From assembly GCF_001039355.2 (NCBI RefSeq), contig NW_019775771.1:1-62000 (forward strand): 62,000 nucleotides of DNA, written 5' to 3'. Positions 13,001 through 25,000 of this stretch are shown here, piece after piece. Below the pieces are notes generated by a model, which did no database searches, was not told the origin of the DNA, and saw only the letters and a program-made list of their open reading frames with translations. The stretch's first letter is position 1; each line of letters starts with the position of its first letter. Source of the stretch: Lingula anatina (Eukaryota; Brachiopoda; Lingulata; Lingulida; Lingulidae). A program made the translations under genes and the position numbers.

Positions 13001-14356
13001 TTATTAGTACGGCGAAAGAATTTGCAGCAAAACCATGCAACCAGATACCTTCTTGGCATGAAAAAAGAACATATTTAAATACTTTCAAAAGGAAGCTTTC
13101 GAGACAGTTCAGATAAGTTCAACAAAGAGAGAGTAAAACAGCGGACCGACCCGTGTCCTCAAAGTTCCACGGTTCAGAGGCGGGTGACACTCAATGCGGG
13201 CGATCTATGGGAGCAACCTATTATGAGCCGGAGAACTTCATATTTCTTATAACACCTCAACAAAATAACCTGTCCCCATAATATCCAACACCACTGCTGA
13301 CTTATGGGACAAATTGTCTTGCTGTGTGAGTCAGTGTGACGTTTTCAAAGACGTTTCAACCCTGGTGTGTTGAGTTTGTTTTTAATTGGTAATAAGTCGT
13401 AAATGTCAGAAATCAACTACCGCTGCGGCGTCTGTACACCGTGCCAGACAGATGCCCTATATTTGAAAGCTTTATGTTGTTACTCACAGGTCATATGGGG
13501 CCTTCATTGCAAACATGAATAAAAGATATTGTTAACTTTACTTTGCGGGTCTACTCTACGTCGCACACTCCTTAATGTCAAGCAGGGGCGGATGCAGAGA
13601 TATTTTCTGACAGTCTTCCAAATTATCTTTGTTGATGCATCCTCATATTTGACCGTCTTCCGACAGAAAAAGTTAGATACCCGTCTATGTAAACTTGGAA
13701 ATCTGACCGTCTTCCGGAAGACCCAGAAGACAGCCTAAATCCGCCCCTGTCAAGGTGTTTCTTTTTGTTTACGCGGTTAAAGAAGTGTCAAACATCTTTT
13801 AGCAGCGTTAAAATGTTATCGTTTGCGTTGTGAAATAGCGTGCATAAAGTGAGAGTCGTCCAATCCAAAAACTGTGAATATTTTTTCATAATATTCAAGT
13901 CATGTTATTCTGCCGCGACAGACATGAAAGCCTATATACTTCGGTGTAAACGCACCCTGAGACTCGGGATCTTTCAAGATCAGGATTCTTCCACCGGTAA
14001 TACGCGAGTATAGAAGGGACTATCACTATAAGCAGCCTTTGAACTCAGGGTAACCCTATCAGACCGGGTCAGATTAACCGGAGTCATTACGTTTACATAG
14101 ATCAGGCAGCGCAGTAGGTGCGCCGTAAAAACAGTGTTTAAATAGAATATGCTGAACGGAGAGTGCAAAACAACGTTGGTGCACTTGTTAAGGAAAATAG
14201 CAGCGTCTCAGATAGTTTTACCTTCAGAGTCTCGTCCGATCCCTTGTAGCCGCTGTTCCTCAGCGTCTGTGCGAGCTCGTCAAAGGTCAGACTGCCGCTG
14301 CCGTCTTTATCGGCATTCTTGAAGAATGCCTCGAATTTTGCCTGCTCTGATGCCAT
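713..14356 (-). CDS. Small two-EF-hand calcium-binding protein gene with alternative terminal exons
   Basis: Seen: coding exon 1 is 14356-14222 (45 codons, phase 0). It can join either exon 2B (2077-1979) or exon 2A (811-713), each 32 codons plus stop, so both isoforms are 77 residues. Loop 1 is DKDGSGSLTFDE at residues 16-27. Loop 2 starts 36 residues later at D52 in both isoforms, which is the normal spacing of a paired EF-hand. There is no signal peptide or membrane segment, so a soluble cytosolic Ca2+ sensor or buffer is expected. Known: paired EF-hands of this size occur in calmodulin-like and S100-sized proteins; I cannot name an orthologue. Inference: the two terminal exons are alternative last exons, because each carries a stop and the upstream one is followed by its own AATAAA. 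The intron is unusually long (12-13 kb) and contains an assembly gap, so another exon copy could be hidden there. Confidence 0.8.
1129..1186. repeat. AAT microsatellite
   Basis: About 19 units with one interruption. Confidence 0.9.
1558..1563 (-). terminator. Polyadenylation signal for the exon 2B isoform
   Basis: Minus-strand AATAAA 415 bp downstream of the exon 2B stop and upstream of exon 2A. This position is what a true alternative last exon would need. It is a short motif and could be chance in AT-rich DNA. Confidence 0.4.
1979..2077 (-). CDS. EF-hand gene, alternative terminal exon 2B
   Basis: Acceptor CACCACAG precedes AGC. The exon is in frame with exon 1 (phase 0), 32 codons plus TAA. 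It encodes an EF-hand with loop DGSGDSKITFKE and the tail APPELHM. Loop position 6, normally Gly, is Ser here (S57), and position 7 is Lys. That may weaken or change Ca2+ binding compared with exon 2A. About half of the 32 residues (16) match exon 2A. A polyadenylation signal follows 415 bp downstream. Confidence 0.78.
   Translation of the reverse strand, partial: STFRDWDGSGDSKITFKEYMDAMTGAPPELHM
2246..2280. repeat. Poly-C followed by CA repeat
   Basis: 15 C followed by imperfect CA units. Confidence 0.85.
3473..3597. repeat. Long poly-T tract
   Basis: About 125 bases almost purely T, with a few A and G interruptions. Apparent poly-Phe frames here are artefacts. Confidence 0.9.
4331..4361. 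repeat. AAT microsatellite
   Basis: About 10 units. Confidence 0.85.
5538..5684. repeat. Near-perfect inverted repeat with 60-bp arms
   Basis: GGGCTCCGTATCTC at the left and GAGATACGGAGCCC at the right. The arms continue inward (GGTTCGCTATGTTGCG, GTGTCTCGATTCCA) with only a few mismatches around a loop of about 20-25 bp. No coding content. Confidence 0.85.
6557..6597. repeat. Short tight hairpin
   Basis: CATACTAAAGGACACCTCCA is followed almost at once by its complement TGGAGGTGTCCCTTAGTAT. Both ends resemble GGTACTAAAGG at 6327, so it may be the end of a decayed element. Confidence 0.6.
6716..6921 (+). mobile_element. Palindromic PIF/Harbinger-like MITE
   Basis: 206 bp imperfect palindrome. 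Ends are GGGCGCATTCAGACCAA and TTGGTTGTGAACGCTGCC; arms contain GATCAAATATGGC-type words. It is flanked by TAA (left) and TTA (right), the TWA target type of PIF/Harbinger, with one mismatch. Confidence 0.6.
7765..7870. repeat. Imperfect CA repeat
   Basis: CA-rich tract with a purer core at 7829-7851. Confidence 0.8.
10035..10160. repeat. CT repeat followed by CG/CA repeat
   Basis: About 23 CT units to 10082, then a CG and CA mosaic. Confidence 0.85.
12130..12184 (-). repeat. Dispersed G/C-run repeat, copy cut by the gap
   Basis: Reverse complement of the 0.3-kb copy's end (poly-C, CTTTGAAAT, CTGG). The gap lies inside or next to this repeat, and more poly-C follows at 12691. Confidence 0.5.
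12185..12688. other. Assembly gap (504 N) flanked by poly-C
   Basis: Unknown sequence inside the EF-hand intron; poly-C on both sides probably caused the break. Confidence 0.95.
13583..13749 (+). mobile_element. hAT-like MITE copy 1
   Basis: 167 bp from CAGGGGCGGATGCAGAG to AAATCCGCCCCTG, with terminal inverted repeats CAGGGGCGGAT/TCCGCCCCTG. The perfect 5-bp target duplication TCAAG is at 13578-13582 and 13750-13754. The interior repeats GACCGTCTTCCG and related words. It has no coding capacity. Confidence 0.85.
14222..14356 (-). CDS. EF-hand gene, coding exon 1
   Basis: Starts at ATG (14356) and ends AAG before the donor GTAAAACT, phase 0. It encodes MASEQAKFEAFFKNADKDGS (residues 1-20) and continues through the first loop, with D16, D18, S20, S22 (x axis) and E27 as canonical Ca2+ ligands. 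It ends in the linker helix GYKGSDETLK. I take this ATG as the start because it is the first in frame, a good helix follows, and promoter motifs lie 75-115 bp upstream. Confidence 0.85.
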
Positions 14357-14429
14357 AATGATTCGTACGTGGTTGGCGAGTTGATGAAACCGTTTGGTTG
14401 TGAGCGGGAGAGAGAAAGTGCCGACCGGT

Positions 14430-14472
14430 GATATATTCTGCTCTACTCGGGCGGGGTATTAAATGACGTCAT
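14430..14472 (-). promoter_or_regulatory. Compact promoter of the EF-hand gene: CRE, GC box, TATA-like box
   Basis: The palindromic cAMP-response element TGACGTCA lies at 14464-14471, a GC box GGGCGGGG (plus-strand reading) at 14449-14456 and a TATA-like AATATAT (minus strand) at 14431-14437. They are in that order toward the ATG at 14356. The spacing fits a start of transcription near 14400-14407 and a 5' leader of about 50 nt. CREs bind CREB/ATF factors, so cAMP or Ca2+ responsiveness is an inference. Confidence 0.5.
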
Positions 14473-15276
14473 GATGGTCTAATATGTTTCAGGTGGGGTA
14501 AAGATTGGTGCGGCACGCAGGAATGTGAAGCAAGATAATAAACGATGAACAAGGCATATCGCTTCGTTATCGTCCATTTTCATGCAACCGTGATCGGCAA
14601 ATGCATTACATTCGTGTGCCACGTACACTCTCTGGCTTAATCGTGGATCTTAAAATGAAATGTTTTCAAAAAATCAAAATGCACAATAAAAATTTTAAAC
14701 AACTCAGTGAGGTAGGCCTAGGTGTCAATAACAGCCATTTAGGCACACAGTATAATACAAATTCGGCGCGCTTAAAACCCAGCTGACGGGCATGTTAGTT
14801 GCTTATACTTTACTATCCATTATATACACCCAAATCCATCCATGGATTGTCTAATAAAAGAGCGTTTTATTGAAAAAAAAGGGATTAAATAAGGTGGTCA
14901 ACAAAACGCTTCAATATAGATCATGTAAAAGTTAATGAAGAGAAATATACCAACATAAATTTACAGTGGTTAAGAAATCGTGGTCGTTGGCTTGAGTTAA
15001 ATTTCAAGAACACCAAGTGTCAACACCCCGTCATCTTGACTATTTGAAAACCGAACGTATTCACGTGTGAACATTGCGGCTGTTATTGTCCATTTTCATT
15101 TTTTTAATCTGCATCATTTTTGTCCAAAGAATGTTAAGGGTCATCCATTTTTATCTTCATTTAAAAAAAGTGATGATCCAAATCTCTGTCAAAGTTCATC
15201 ATTTTTGGCTTTCACCTTGTTATTGTACTCTCCGAGGGACAGAGTCTTTGAAGTTGAAGATAAAAATGGATGAACC

Positions 15277-15280
<4 letters not shown>

Positions 15281-15314
<34 letters not shown>
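15281..15314. repeat. GA microsatellite
   Basis: About 16 units, followed by a G-rich stretch. Confidence 0.85.
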
Positions 15315-15317
<3 letters not shown>

Positions 15318-15806
15318 AGGGCGGGGGTCCCTTCACCATGGTAACAGCGAGAGAAGACTGAGGAGACCCCTGGTGGGGGGAGGGGGTAGAGGGCGCCATT
15401 GTTCTGACTAGCGTGACAGATGAGACCCGAGAAATACCATGTACAAGTACACCAATCGCATTAATGGGTCTGCCTCCACCTACAAGGACGCATTTAATGT
15501 CAAACCCCAGCAAATGAAGGCTGAGAGTAACGGATGTTGTTAATTTTCCAATATAGTTGTGTTTTCATACAGATATACATAATTTTAATTTGCAGTAACT
15601 AAAACAGAAAACGAACAAACGCAGGCATACACACACAAATACACACATTTTGAATAAACAAAACATGAGAGTGATATCTTCATTATATATTTATGCAAAT
15701 ATCGAGATCAATTTAATCAGTAATTTCATCATTAAATTTAATTTCTCCCTTGCTGATAACTTGGATCAGCTAGGGAGAAAATACATTTAATGTAACCTGT
15801 TAATTA

Positions 15807-15953
15807 CAGGGACGGATCCAGAGATATTTTCTGACAGTCTTCCAAATAATCTTTGACCGTCTTCCGACAGAAAACATTAGATGCCCGACAATGTAAACTT
15901 GAAAATCTGACCGTCTTCCGGAAGACCCAGAAGACGGCCTAAATCCGCCCCTG
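15807..15953 (+). mobile_element. hAT-like MITE copy 2
   Basis: 147 bp, same family and orientation as the 13.6-kb copy. The perfect 5-bp target duplication AATTA flanks it (15802-15806, 15954-15958). It lacks about 20 bp of the interior seen in copy 1. Confidence 0.85.
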
Positions 15954-16189
15954 AATTATATCTATCACTATAGGGCACGAGGGGCTAAGGGAAGAGTTTA
16001 TCTGCTCCCTCATTTTAAAACAGGTCATTCCTAAGTGCACTTTACAGCTGAAATGCATGGACGGTAATCTGGTGTACCTATACGACACACCGAGGTTATG
16101 AAGTACTTGGCATATAGAAGAGGTTTTTTTTCTAATGCAATATTTTCATTTTAAAATTTGTTACCCCCTTGACAGTGCTACTACATATA

Positions 16190-16190
16190 C

Positions 16191-16242
<52 letters not shown>

Positions 16243-16258
16243 AGTAGTAGTAGTAGTA
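16190..16258. repeat. ATT then AGT microsatellite
   Basis: About 17 ATT units followed by a few AGT units. Confidence 0.85.
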
Positions 16259-17173
16259 TCGATCTACTCATGTTTGTTTGATTTCCTCATCTCCGGAGCC
16301 AAATGTTTGTAAATCTTATTTTTTTATTACTTACAAATTGTCAAACTACGCTATCATTATATCCAGAGAATCTTTGAATCTTAGAATGTATAATATTTGA
16401 CCGTATGTTTCTCTGCGTTATCACAGGTAAACCTGCTGTAAAGTACATTTTATCGAGCACTGAACTTGGACTTCATTTCTGTGGTGTCGGGCAGAATAGC
16501 CACATCTGTAAATAACTGTAAAAAAGTTGACAAATAAAATGTTTAAACGGATATTAGATCTTAGACTCGATCAAGGTAAAATATAATATTTTTAACTAAA
16601 TAAAACAAATGAAAAATGAAATAAAATAAATAACAGAATTAAAATATTTAGATAAAGTTGAAAAAGATTACGGTGATGATGGAAAGAAATTAAATTTAAA
16701 AAATCCTAAATCAAAAGAAGGCATTGCATGCGATTGTTATACAGGATGTTTATAGGTTGGTACACTTAATAATGCAAATTCCAAAAAGCGACTGGTTTTC
16801 TTTCTCCAGCCGATATTCACTACTTGGGTTAGCAAGAATTAATCTATCCATTTAACTTTATTTATTGCAGGTAAAAACACGGCTAATATAAAATTTATCT
16901 TCTCCATGGTACAATTAAATAAACAAAAATAAAAATATTATCAATATAACAATAAAGGGTTTATAGAAATTGTTGTCAAAAATAAATTTTAGCAATCCTT
17001 TTTTTTATATATAAAACTTAGATAGGCTGACTTAAAACGCTCTTATGCTTTTGAGTCCCTAATGAAGTTTTCGAGATTATCCCATAAAAGTACAGATATA
17101 AATGGGCCCATTAATTTGAACTTGGTTTGCAACCAGGTTAGTATAATTAATATTGTGTCTCTATTTCTGTGTT

Positions 17174-17175
<2 letters not shown>

Positions 17176-17210
<35 letters not shown>
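17176..17210. repeat. GT microsatellite
   Basis: About 17 units. Confidence 0.85.
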
Positions 17211-18729
17211 ATGGTTACGTTCTGTGTAAAAAGCTCAAAAAAAGGACTATTACACACTCCTAGGCAGTGCAATCTAATTTTCTTTTTTCTTTTTACTCCG
17301 CACAAAAAATCAAACAAAAACATTTTATTTATTTTTTCATATGTTTACTCACTCTTTCAAGATTCTGTAAAATATATTTATTACTTTCAAAATTAAACAC
17401 AAAATTAGAGTCAGCTATGTGCGAAATATTCTAGATGACCGTCTTGAAACTACCACTAAGAAAATCCCCAAACACCGGCAGCAAAATCTCTTTTAATTAA
17501 TTTTTTCCCAATTCTTGACAAATAAAGACATTAAAAAATTATTTCATAAATAAAATAAAACATTTTCAGGTTTTTATAAGTTTGTACATGGGGGATAACA
17601 TTTTTGTTTCATTTAGCTCGGCAAATGTAAAATAAAAAATATAAAAAAAATCAGACAAAAACAAATTTTCGCGTAGACTATAGAAAATGAGAAAATTACG
17701 TGGTTTTGTCTTTTTAGATTATTGTACTTTTTTTGTTAACAGTGGGCGACAGCTTAAAGAAGTGGTTTAGTTGATGCGCTGAAAACCACGGACATGTCAG
17801 ATTAAAAACTAACTGCTTCCTAAAGAGCACAGATTATTTACTGATTTGTTTACAATATAAATACAATAAATCAACGACCAAAAATTGAAGACATCTGGAA
17901 AACGTAGCACACGTTTGGAAGTGACAACGGCCTACTACGTGGCAAAATCAAATAACGAAGTATATGATATAATATTAAACAACTTAGTGCCTGTATATTA
18001 ATCAAACGATATGAAATTATTACCAGAAGAAAGTACGCGAACTATATAAAATTATGGACAACAATTAATCTTAAATAATATGTATAGATATAAATTGCTT
18101 AAAGATGAATTTTAGATCAAATTTTATAACTTGATTAATTAATGTCCAAAAATCACGTTCTTGACACAAATGTTCTGAATAAATCAACTTTGTTGGTCCG
18201 TTTTTACGAAAATGCCTCAATTTTGACGTCATTATATATACTCCTATCTTATAAAAATTCTAAATTATGAATGATTTCCCTCCTCTACACCCATTTTTAA
18301 ATGGGTGTTTCATATAACATTAAAATGGAGCCCCATGGCACTTTTTTTTGGCTGTGGGGACACCTTGAAATGAAACATTTAGACATCAAGGATCAAGAAA
18401 ATATAAGTGCCCATTTTTTGCTACTGGGTTGCACGTGGACCACACTGCTTATATTTTTATGTGTTTGCTTGTTATGTAACATATGAAAAGAATAAAGCTC
18501 TTAAATAAATGTAACGATAAAGATACTTTTTTCTGTAGGTAGGCCTAATGTTGAGAAGATATGGCGGCTAATTGAATAATTTTGCACCAATCAATTGTTT
18601 TAGTCTAGAGAAATATGCTATATTATGGAACATTAGACAAGGATAAAAATCACGAGTAGAAAACCTTAAGATAATCGAATTTTTATAATCATGAAAACTT
18701 GATCGACTTATATCGTGTCATGGGTTTGA

Positions 18730-18876
18730 TGGATCCGTCTATTCTCCCTAAGGGAGCTCTTCTGTTCGGGGAGGATCAAATTTTCTGTGACGCCAGTTTA
18801 TTTGGAGGTCAGCTGATCGATTCAGGTCGAACGTCTTTCTGTCTATTTTTCTTGGATTAAACTGTCTAAGCAATAT
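18730..18876 (+). other. Possible 5' untranslated first exon of SNAP47
   Basis: A locally more balanced-composition block ends in a near-consensus donor, GTAAGTAA, at 18877. The first SNAP47 coding exon has a splice acceptor seven bases before its ATG, so at least one untranslated exon must lie upstream. This is the best candidate I see. The start boundary is a guess. Confidence 0.3.
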
Positions 18877-20402
18877 GTAAGTAATTTTTAGCTTCTTGAT
18901 ACTAGTTAATGGTTAGCTCTACGAGTCTATATAGTCCACAAGCTGGTAGTTTGCACGGAAAACAGTGCGACGCATGTGGGATATTTTGTTTTTTATTTTG
19001 CACCCTGGTTTGTTAGACCCCGGAGGAAGTGGAGTTACAAGCAAGGCCAGGTGTTTTTCCTACCACCTGTATCAAAATACCAACACCGGATAGCATCCAA
19101 GATAACTAATCTACACAGACCTTGTTAGTAGCAGGGTTATAAGACACAGCTGATAACTGACTTTGGCGGTCGTGTTCTGTGAATGCAGTGTACTGTACCA
19201 GACGAGGAAAGAAAACCGCGACTTCCATATCCTGGTTGGTGTACTGAGTATATATATTTAGTATGAATGATCTTAATTTTCACTGGCTTGCGTCTTATCG
19301 AGGCCAAAACGGACATGAACTGCATCCAACCCAGCTGAGAATGTTCAGATTATTTGATTACAGGGAGCATGTCCTGGTCATGCTGACTTGTGAATTTGCA
19401 TACCAATAACTTGAATACAGTACTCTATATATTAGTTCACTGAAAGAAGAAAGTCTTGGGCACATATAGTCCCAGTAGAGCTTAATTGGAGATTATAAGA
19501 ATTTATTTTGGTTGCAGGCAGTTTTATTAAGGTATGTGTTAATTAGTTCCAAAGTGTTCCAAGATATAATATAAGTGAGGTGACTCATCAATGCTTGTTT
19601 GTACTAGTACCTGTACATGATAACATTTACAATCTACAATGTAGGTTGTTATGGCCACTTTTTATTGATTATCTATTTGTTTATAGGTCTTTTTTGTTTG
19701 TTTATTATTCCAAGGCACAAGATTCATGTTGACCTACTATTGCACATGTATCATGATAAATGAGGCAATCTTCTATTGGTATGAAGACCTGTTGACCGTC
19801 GGGCTCTGTTTCCTTTACTAAGTCCTAACACACGCATGCATGCATGCACACATGCTCATATGCGCACACACAAACATAGGCACACCTGTTCCATAATCCT
19901 AGATAACATTATATACGGTGTGCAAAGAATAATAACAACTATTCAGCAAACAGGCTATTGAATGCCACAGTTAAAGTATGCATTGGAAGGATCACTAAAT
20001 GCTACCAAAGGGAAGCATTAAATATCTCAGCATCTGCGGCAGTACCATATGTTATTGGCATTTTGGGACAAAGAAAACATAGGTATGACTTAACTGTGTG
20101 CACATATTATTTGTGTGTACTTCTTGTCTTTTTTCATGCCAAAAAATATGAAATGTTAAGACTTGCCTACCATTCAGGGTAGTGAATAGTTGCAGGTTTT
20201 GAACCGCATTAAAATAGATCCTTATCTCATAGTCTGTTCAATGTTACATGGGAAACACAACACGGTATATTTGATAATCAATAGTTGTACATATAAGTTC
20301 TCAGGATTAGCCCACAGCTGAGTCTACTACATCTGGGCACTTCAATCAACCCTGGACTGTTAACTACTGTCTTTTGTTTTCAACCTATAACAAGGGATGA
20401 AA

Positions 20403-20704
20403 GGCCCCATTCAGAATGGATGATCCGAACAGTTACTGATCTGTCGACTAAATACTAGTTTGGCTGACCACAGTTCAAAAGCAATGCTGCTGATTCCTGA
20501 TGGTCTCCCCGACTCCACACGCACTTTTAAACGGACTAAATCTCTGCTCCAAGGTTTAATTGCTAGGCCCCTGTAGTGACAGCACGTGTGGAGGTGGAAG
20601 ACCATCACGAATCAGCAGCATCACTTTTGAACTGTGGTCGACCATATTTAGTTACTGATTAGGCCGATCAATAAGTACTTGGTTCATCCATTCTGAATGG
20701 GGCC
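20403..20704 (+). mobile_element. Palindromic MITE with long terminal inverted repeats
   Basis: 302 bp bounded by GGCCCCATTCAGAATGGATG and its complement CATCCATTCTGAATGGGGCC. The inner arms are also complementary (around CAGTTCAAAAGCAATGCTGC and its partner). Related in style to the TAA-flanked family, but the flank here reads AAA on both sides. Confidence 0.7.
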
Positions 20705-21858
20705 AAAGTGTTATTTCCCCGACTTTTAATGTAATGTCCATTTTCATTTCTGTATATATATTGCATGCTGTGAGCTCTGATGGATTTATTGTAATCAACA
20801 TACTCAAGTCATTACTGATGTAACTAAGGCCATTTTGGAAGCTGTTGTGAGTAAGTGCTGCGAGAAGCCAGAAGGACATTAAAAGCAGTATTTAGGTTGC
20901 CAATAGAACGGTTCAGTAATTGGCTTGTTTGTGCAGTCTAGTTAAGACCGGAGATCAGTCCACATTGCCTGGTCAACTGCTGACATATATGATTGAAAAT
21001 TGGCAAGTTGTCTTTGCTGTGTCGATTACAATAATACTGGTGGGTAATCAGCATGATGTCCAAGGGATTGTCTACATCTTTTTAAGGGAAGGTCATGGAG
21101 TACCCTACATTAATCCTGGAGATAGCGCTGCATTATTAGAGCCCATAACAAAAGTATGTGAGTTTTGGGGTCGAAGTAAATGCAAATGTAAACACATGTA
21201 TCCAAGATTGTGTCTCATCTGTTCATTTAGTGTTACTAGGTTCATACCAACTAAAATGCTGGCAGCGCGCGTACTGTAATTTACTGTGAAAAGTTAGTTA
21301 TTGATTTTTTTCTTTTAGTTTAAGCTGACTTGGGGAAACCATATGTGTCTAGAGCAGGCTTAGGCCAAGAAGAGATTCTATAGAGGCCAATTGGTAATCT
21401 TGTTTCAGCTGTCTGAGAAGATGTGGGATGGTGTGGTCTGGTGATGAGAGACCGCTGTCCAGTTATAATAAACTGACTTAAGGTGAGCCAAAATGTGGTT
21501 GCCAAAATGGGTGTATGTGGGCACGCATGCGCGCATGCATGCCTGTATCTTTTTATCAGCTTCAGATTTTCTCAAGGAAATATTGAAGAGATTGAGTTTT
21601 TTTTTGTTCTTAATTGTTTTATGGTTAATGATTTTTTTAAAGATTTTGCAGTCACTTACGTTATATGTGAATATGCAGGAATGTTAGTCTTTGCTTGTGT
21701 TTGCACATTTGTCTTTTGTTATTTTTAAATATTGATAAATCTATACTGTATTTTCAGTGTATGCCACTATGAAGGGTACCACAACTCTCCATGTGATGAC
21801 TTCTCACAATATCATATTCATTTTACTCCAATAGTAATTCTTCATCTTTTCACTGCAG

Positions 21859-22066
21859 TACTGTGATGGCGAAGGTGACCACCGCTGAACCCCTGGGTCC
21901 TCCTCCAGGGGAGGTACCCCAGAGCAATCCCGACGTCTTCAGCATAGTAAAGTGGCCTGCTGCTTACTGGTATAAGAAGAAAAGGCGGTGGATATATGGG
22001 AACTTTTACATGTTCCATGACTGTATTATCTTTCATCATGAGAAGCAAAACAAACGGCTCATCCAG
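21859..22066 (+). CDS. SNAP47: SNAP47 exon with start codon (CDS from 21866)
   Basis: Acceptor TTTCACTGCAG lies just before TACTGTG and the ATG. The exon encodes 67 residues, Pro-rich at first and then the basic aromatic WYKKKRRWIYGNFYMF segment of the PH/GRAM-like fold. It ends CTCATCCAG before the donor GTATTGACC, phase 0. Confidence 0.88.
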
Positions 22067-25000
22067 GTATTGACCCTTATACAATGTACTGAGTATGCCA
22101 TAGCCATGCTTTGTATTTCAAACTATTAGTCATTAGCATGCACTTCTTTTATGATTGCCATATTTCTTTAGAATATTTGGCATCTTTGGAATATTTGTCA
22201 CAAATATTTGTTATCAAAGTGATGTTTTTAGTGCCTAATTTAAGTCTGATAACATCCAACACTTCTCTATTAATTGAGAGCATTTTTCGTTGTTCTATAA
22301 GTGATGCAAAACCTACTTGTATGTGTAATAGTCTACTACTAGAGAGTGTGATCAGTACCATTTTAACCCTAGATGATTGACTTTTCTACATGTGACAACA
22401 CATTTAATGAGATTTGATCTAAAACAGCAAGTCTAGGACTAGGCACAGGTCATGTTACAACAGTCACCCTTTTGCCTACCTGAATTAAAAAGGGAGTTTC
22501 TATTTGTGGGTACCAGTGATGTTGGTTTAGTGATATGTTTCTCAGATTTATCATTGTCATGAGTGGATTTGTTTTCTCAGTAGTGTAAGGTTAAAGGGAT
22601 AACAACTCTTGTATTTTACAGTAAAAATATGGTAAACAGCTCACAGAAATATAATATATTCTGTTTTACTACAAAATCGGCAGTTATAGCAATTATTCTG
22701 AAATCTGTACTTGTCATTGNNNNNNNNNNNNNNNNNNNNNNNNNNNNNNNNNNNNNNNNNNNNNNNAAAAAAAAAAAAAAAAAAAAAAAAGGGAATAGCT
22801 TTGAATGTAGAAATGGATTCATTAACCATTGGTAAATATAGGGAAAATTGTCGTTTACCCGAGGAAAGTTAATTTTTTGGCCAAAATGAACAGTTGTTAT
22901 TCTGTTAAGTAAAGGGAGAGGTAATAACAGCACATCCATCACACTGGACATCAGCTTCACATTTAAAGTAGCTTCAGGCTGCAGACATCAATCTTATATA
23001 TAGATCTCTTTACAGTTATATTTCTTGAATCTTGTCTTTTTTATTTAGCAGAAAAAAAAACATTAAGAGTAAAACTTTGAAGATGCTCCAGGCATGAGAT
23101 GGCATTCCTTACAACGGTGTTTGTTGAATCTTGTCTGTTTTTTCCTCTATCAGAAATGAACATTCAGAGAAAAATGGGAATAAGAAAAAAATGTGCAATA
23201 ATTGAAGATGCCCCAAGTCTTAGACCCCATTTCCAGAGATTAGATCGATCTACTTTAGATCGACCTAACTCCATGGGGGTTCACGCTAAATAGCTGTCAG
23301 CCGAGCGGACACGAAAGTTAATTACCCGCTTACAGCTTGTAGTAGGCGACACGGACATTTAAGCCGGATTATCTGACAGTAATCTAGTGAGACTCCCCGC
23401 GGGGATAGATCGATCTAAAAGCTCTGGGAATGCAGCCTTAGACAGCAGTGTTATCATTGATATTTCGTGAATCTCTTGTCTTATGTTTGAGCAGAAATGA
23501 TCATTCAAAGTTATATACAAAAAATAACGTGCATTGTGCACATATTGTATTGATGCTAACATCTTGTATTGGTGGTGAATAATTAATGGAATGGCTTGTG
23601 TGATTACAGATAGCACAATATGTTCCTGGGTTTACGTGAAAGCATGGCTTGGAATTATTTGACACATTTTCATGAAAAAAGAAAAAAAAAGAAAAATAAC
23701 GACCCCTATTTTTAAAATCAGTGAGGCAAAAGGCTTTTGAAATGACCCTCACAATTCCCAGATACACATACATCGATATAGAAAGATTAAATTTGGTCTT
23801 TTGAAGCAGATATTTATTCTCATGAAAATGACATGTAATTGTTTGAAGCTTAGTCATTGGGCTTGCAGTTGGTAATATATATATATATGTTTGTATTAAT
23901 ATTCCACAAATGTAATTATGTTTTCCAATTCAGATGGTAAAACTCCTCAAATACAAGTACTTGTTCTCAGCATTTCCTTTTGAAATGTCAGGAAGACCTG
24001 ACAGTGTAAATGAAACATGGTTCATGTAGAACTAAGCTATTTAATTAAAAATGGGACATAACATTGAATCCAAGTGTAGGGTCAGGTCAAACAAAAAAAT
24101 AGTTTTTTTTTTTTTGGTAAAACAAATTTAGTGAAGAAATGTTGTGTTATGCACTATTTTTATTAGAAATAAGAAATTTTATTTTCAGGTGCAGATCCCA
24201 TTTGATTCAATCTTCCAGATCTGTAAAGGATCGTCCATGTTCGTCTATGCTGCCCTGATAATAGCGGTCAAGAATGACCAGCACTGGTTCTCTGCACTGC
24301 CCAATCGGGACGGAGCCTACGTCATGCTGGAGCATTTTTGGAAAGAGAGACTGGCGTCGAAAAAACATGACAGAAAGAAAGGAAGTAAAGGCAAGACACA
24401 GAAAGGACAGGAACTACTGAAGGTTATACAAATTAATTAATTTGGATTTCATTTATTTATTGTTATAAGTTGTTTGCCTGTCCACGTCCATTTATATACA
24501 GCACCTTTTGCTCATGAAACAATTTACATACATACATAAATCTCTGTCTGATATTTTTAATTCGAAAACTTTGTCAAATGCCTTACATTATTTCCTAATT
24601 CATCTTCTGGGAAAATAGTTTTACTGTCTGAAATCCCAACCTTCATGTGGATTGCTAGGTTTTAATTGTTTTGGCAAACTTGTCTGATATCTGAGGATTG
24701 TTTCTTGTCAAATGATAAATAAATCTTTAGCCGAATCATTTGAATACCATGATAGAAGTGTAGTTTCATGAAATAATTGAGCTTTCCGATCACAGAAGTT
24801 TCAGAGCTCTTGTTATCTTTGCTGATCCAGATCCAGAGAACATGGAAGAAAATACAAATTTAACATACTTGTGCTTTAATTCCTGCACCCTGTTTATTTT
24901 ATAGATAACAGCTGACTCTGAGAAAACCCTACAAAAGGCTGCAACACAGCTACACCACCAGGGGGAGCAATTGGATGCTACTATGGCAACAACCTTTGAC

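Larger units (their letters stand above)
2078..14221 (-). other. Long intron of the EF-hand gene
   Basis: No further exon was recognised on either strand. The ORFs here are short and of low complexity or random composition. The intron holds microsatellites, a perfect-arm hairpin (5538-5684), a PIF-like MITE (6716-6921), an hAT-like MITE (13583-13749) and a 504-base gap (12185-12688). Confidence 0.55.
14473..21858. other. Gene-poor stretch upstream of SNAP47 coding exons
   Basis: Apart from the repeats listed separately and a possible untranslated exon near 18.8 kb, I see no supported gene. The ORF at 20920-21279 (119 codons) has no recognisable domain and spans no convincing splice sites. 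Confidence 0.5.

Noticed and set aside
20920-21279. 119-codon plus-strand frame with a hydrophobic segment
   Set aside because: No recognised domain, no good splice sites and ordinary intergenic composition; length alone is not enough.
21863-21865. GTG as start codon of SNAP47
   Set aside because: Animal genes start at ATG; ATG at 21866 follows directly.
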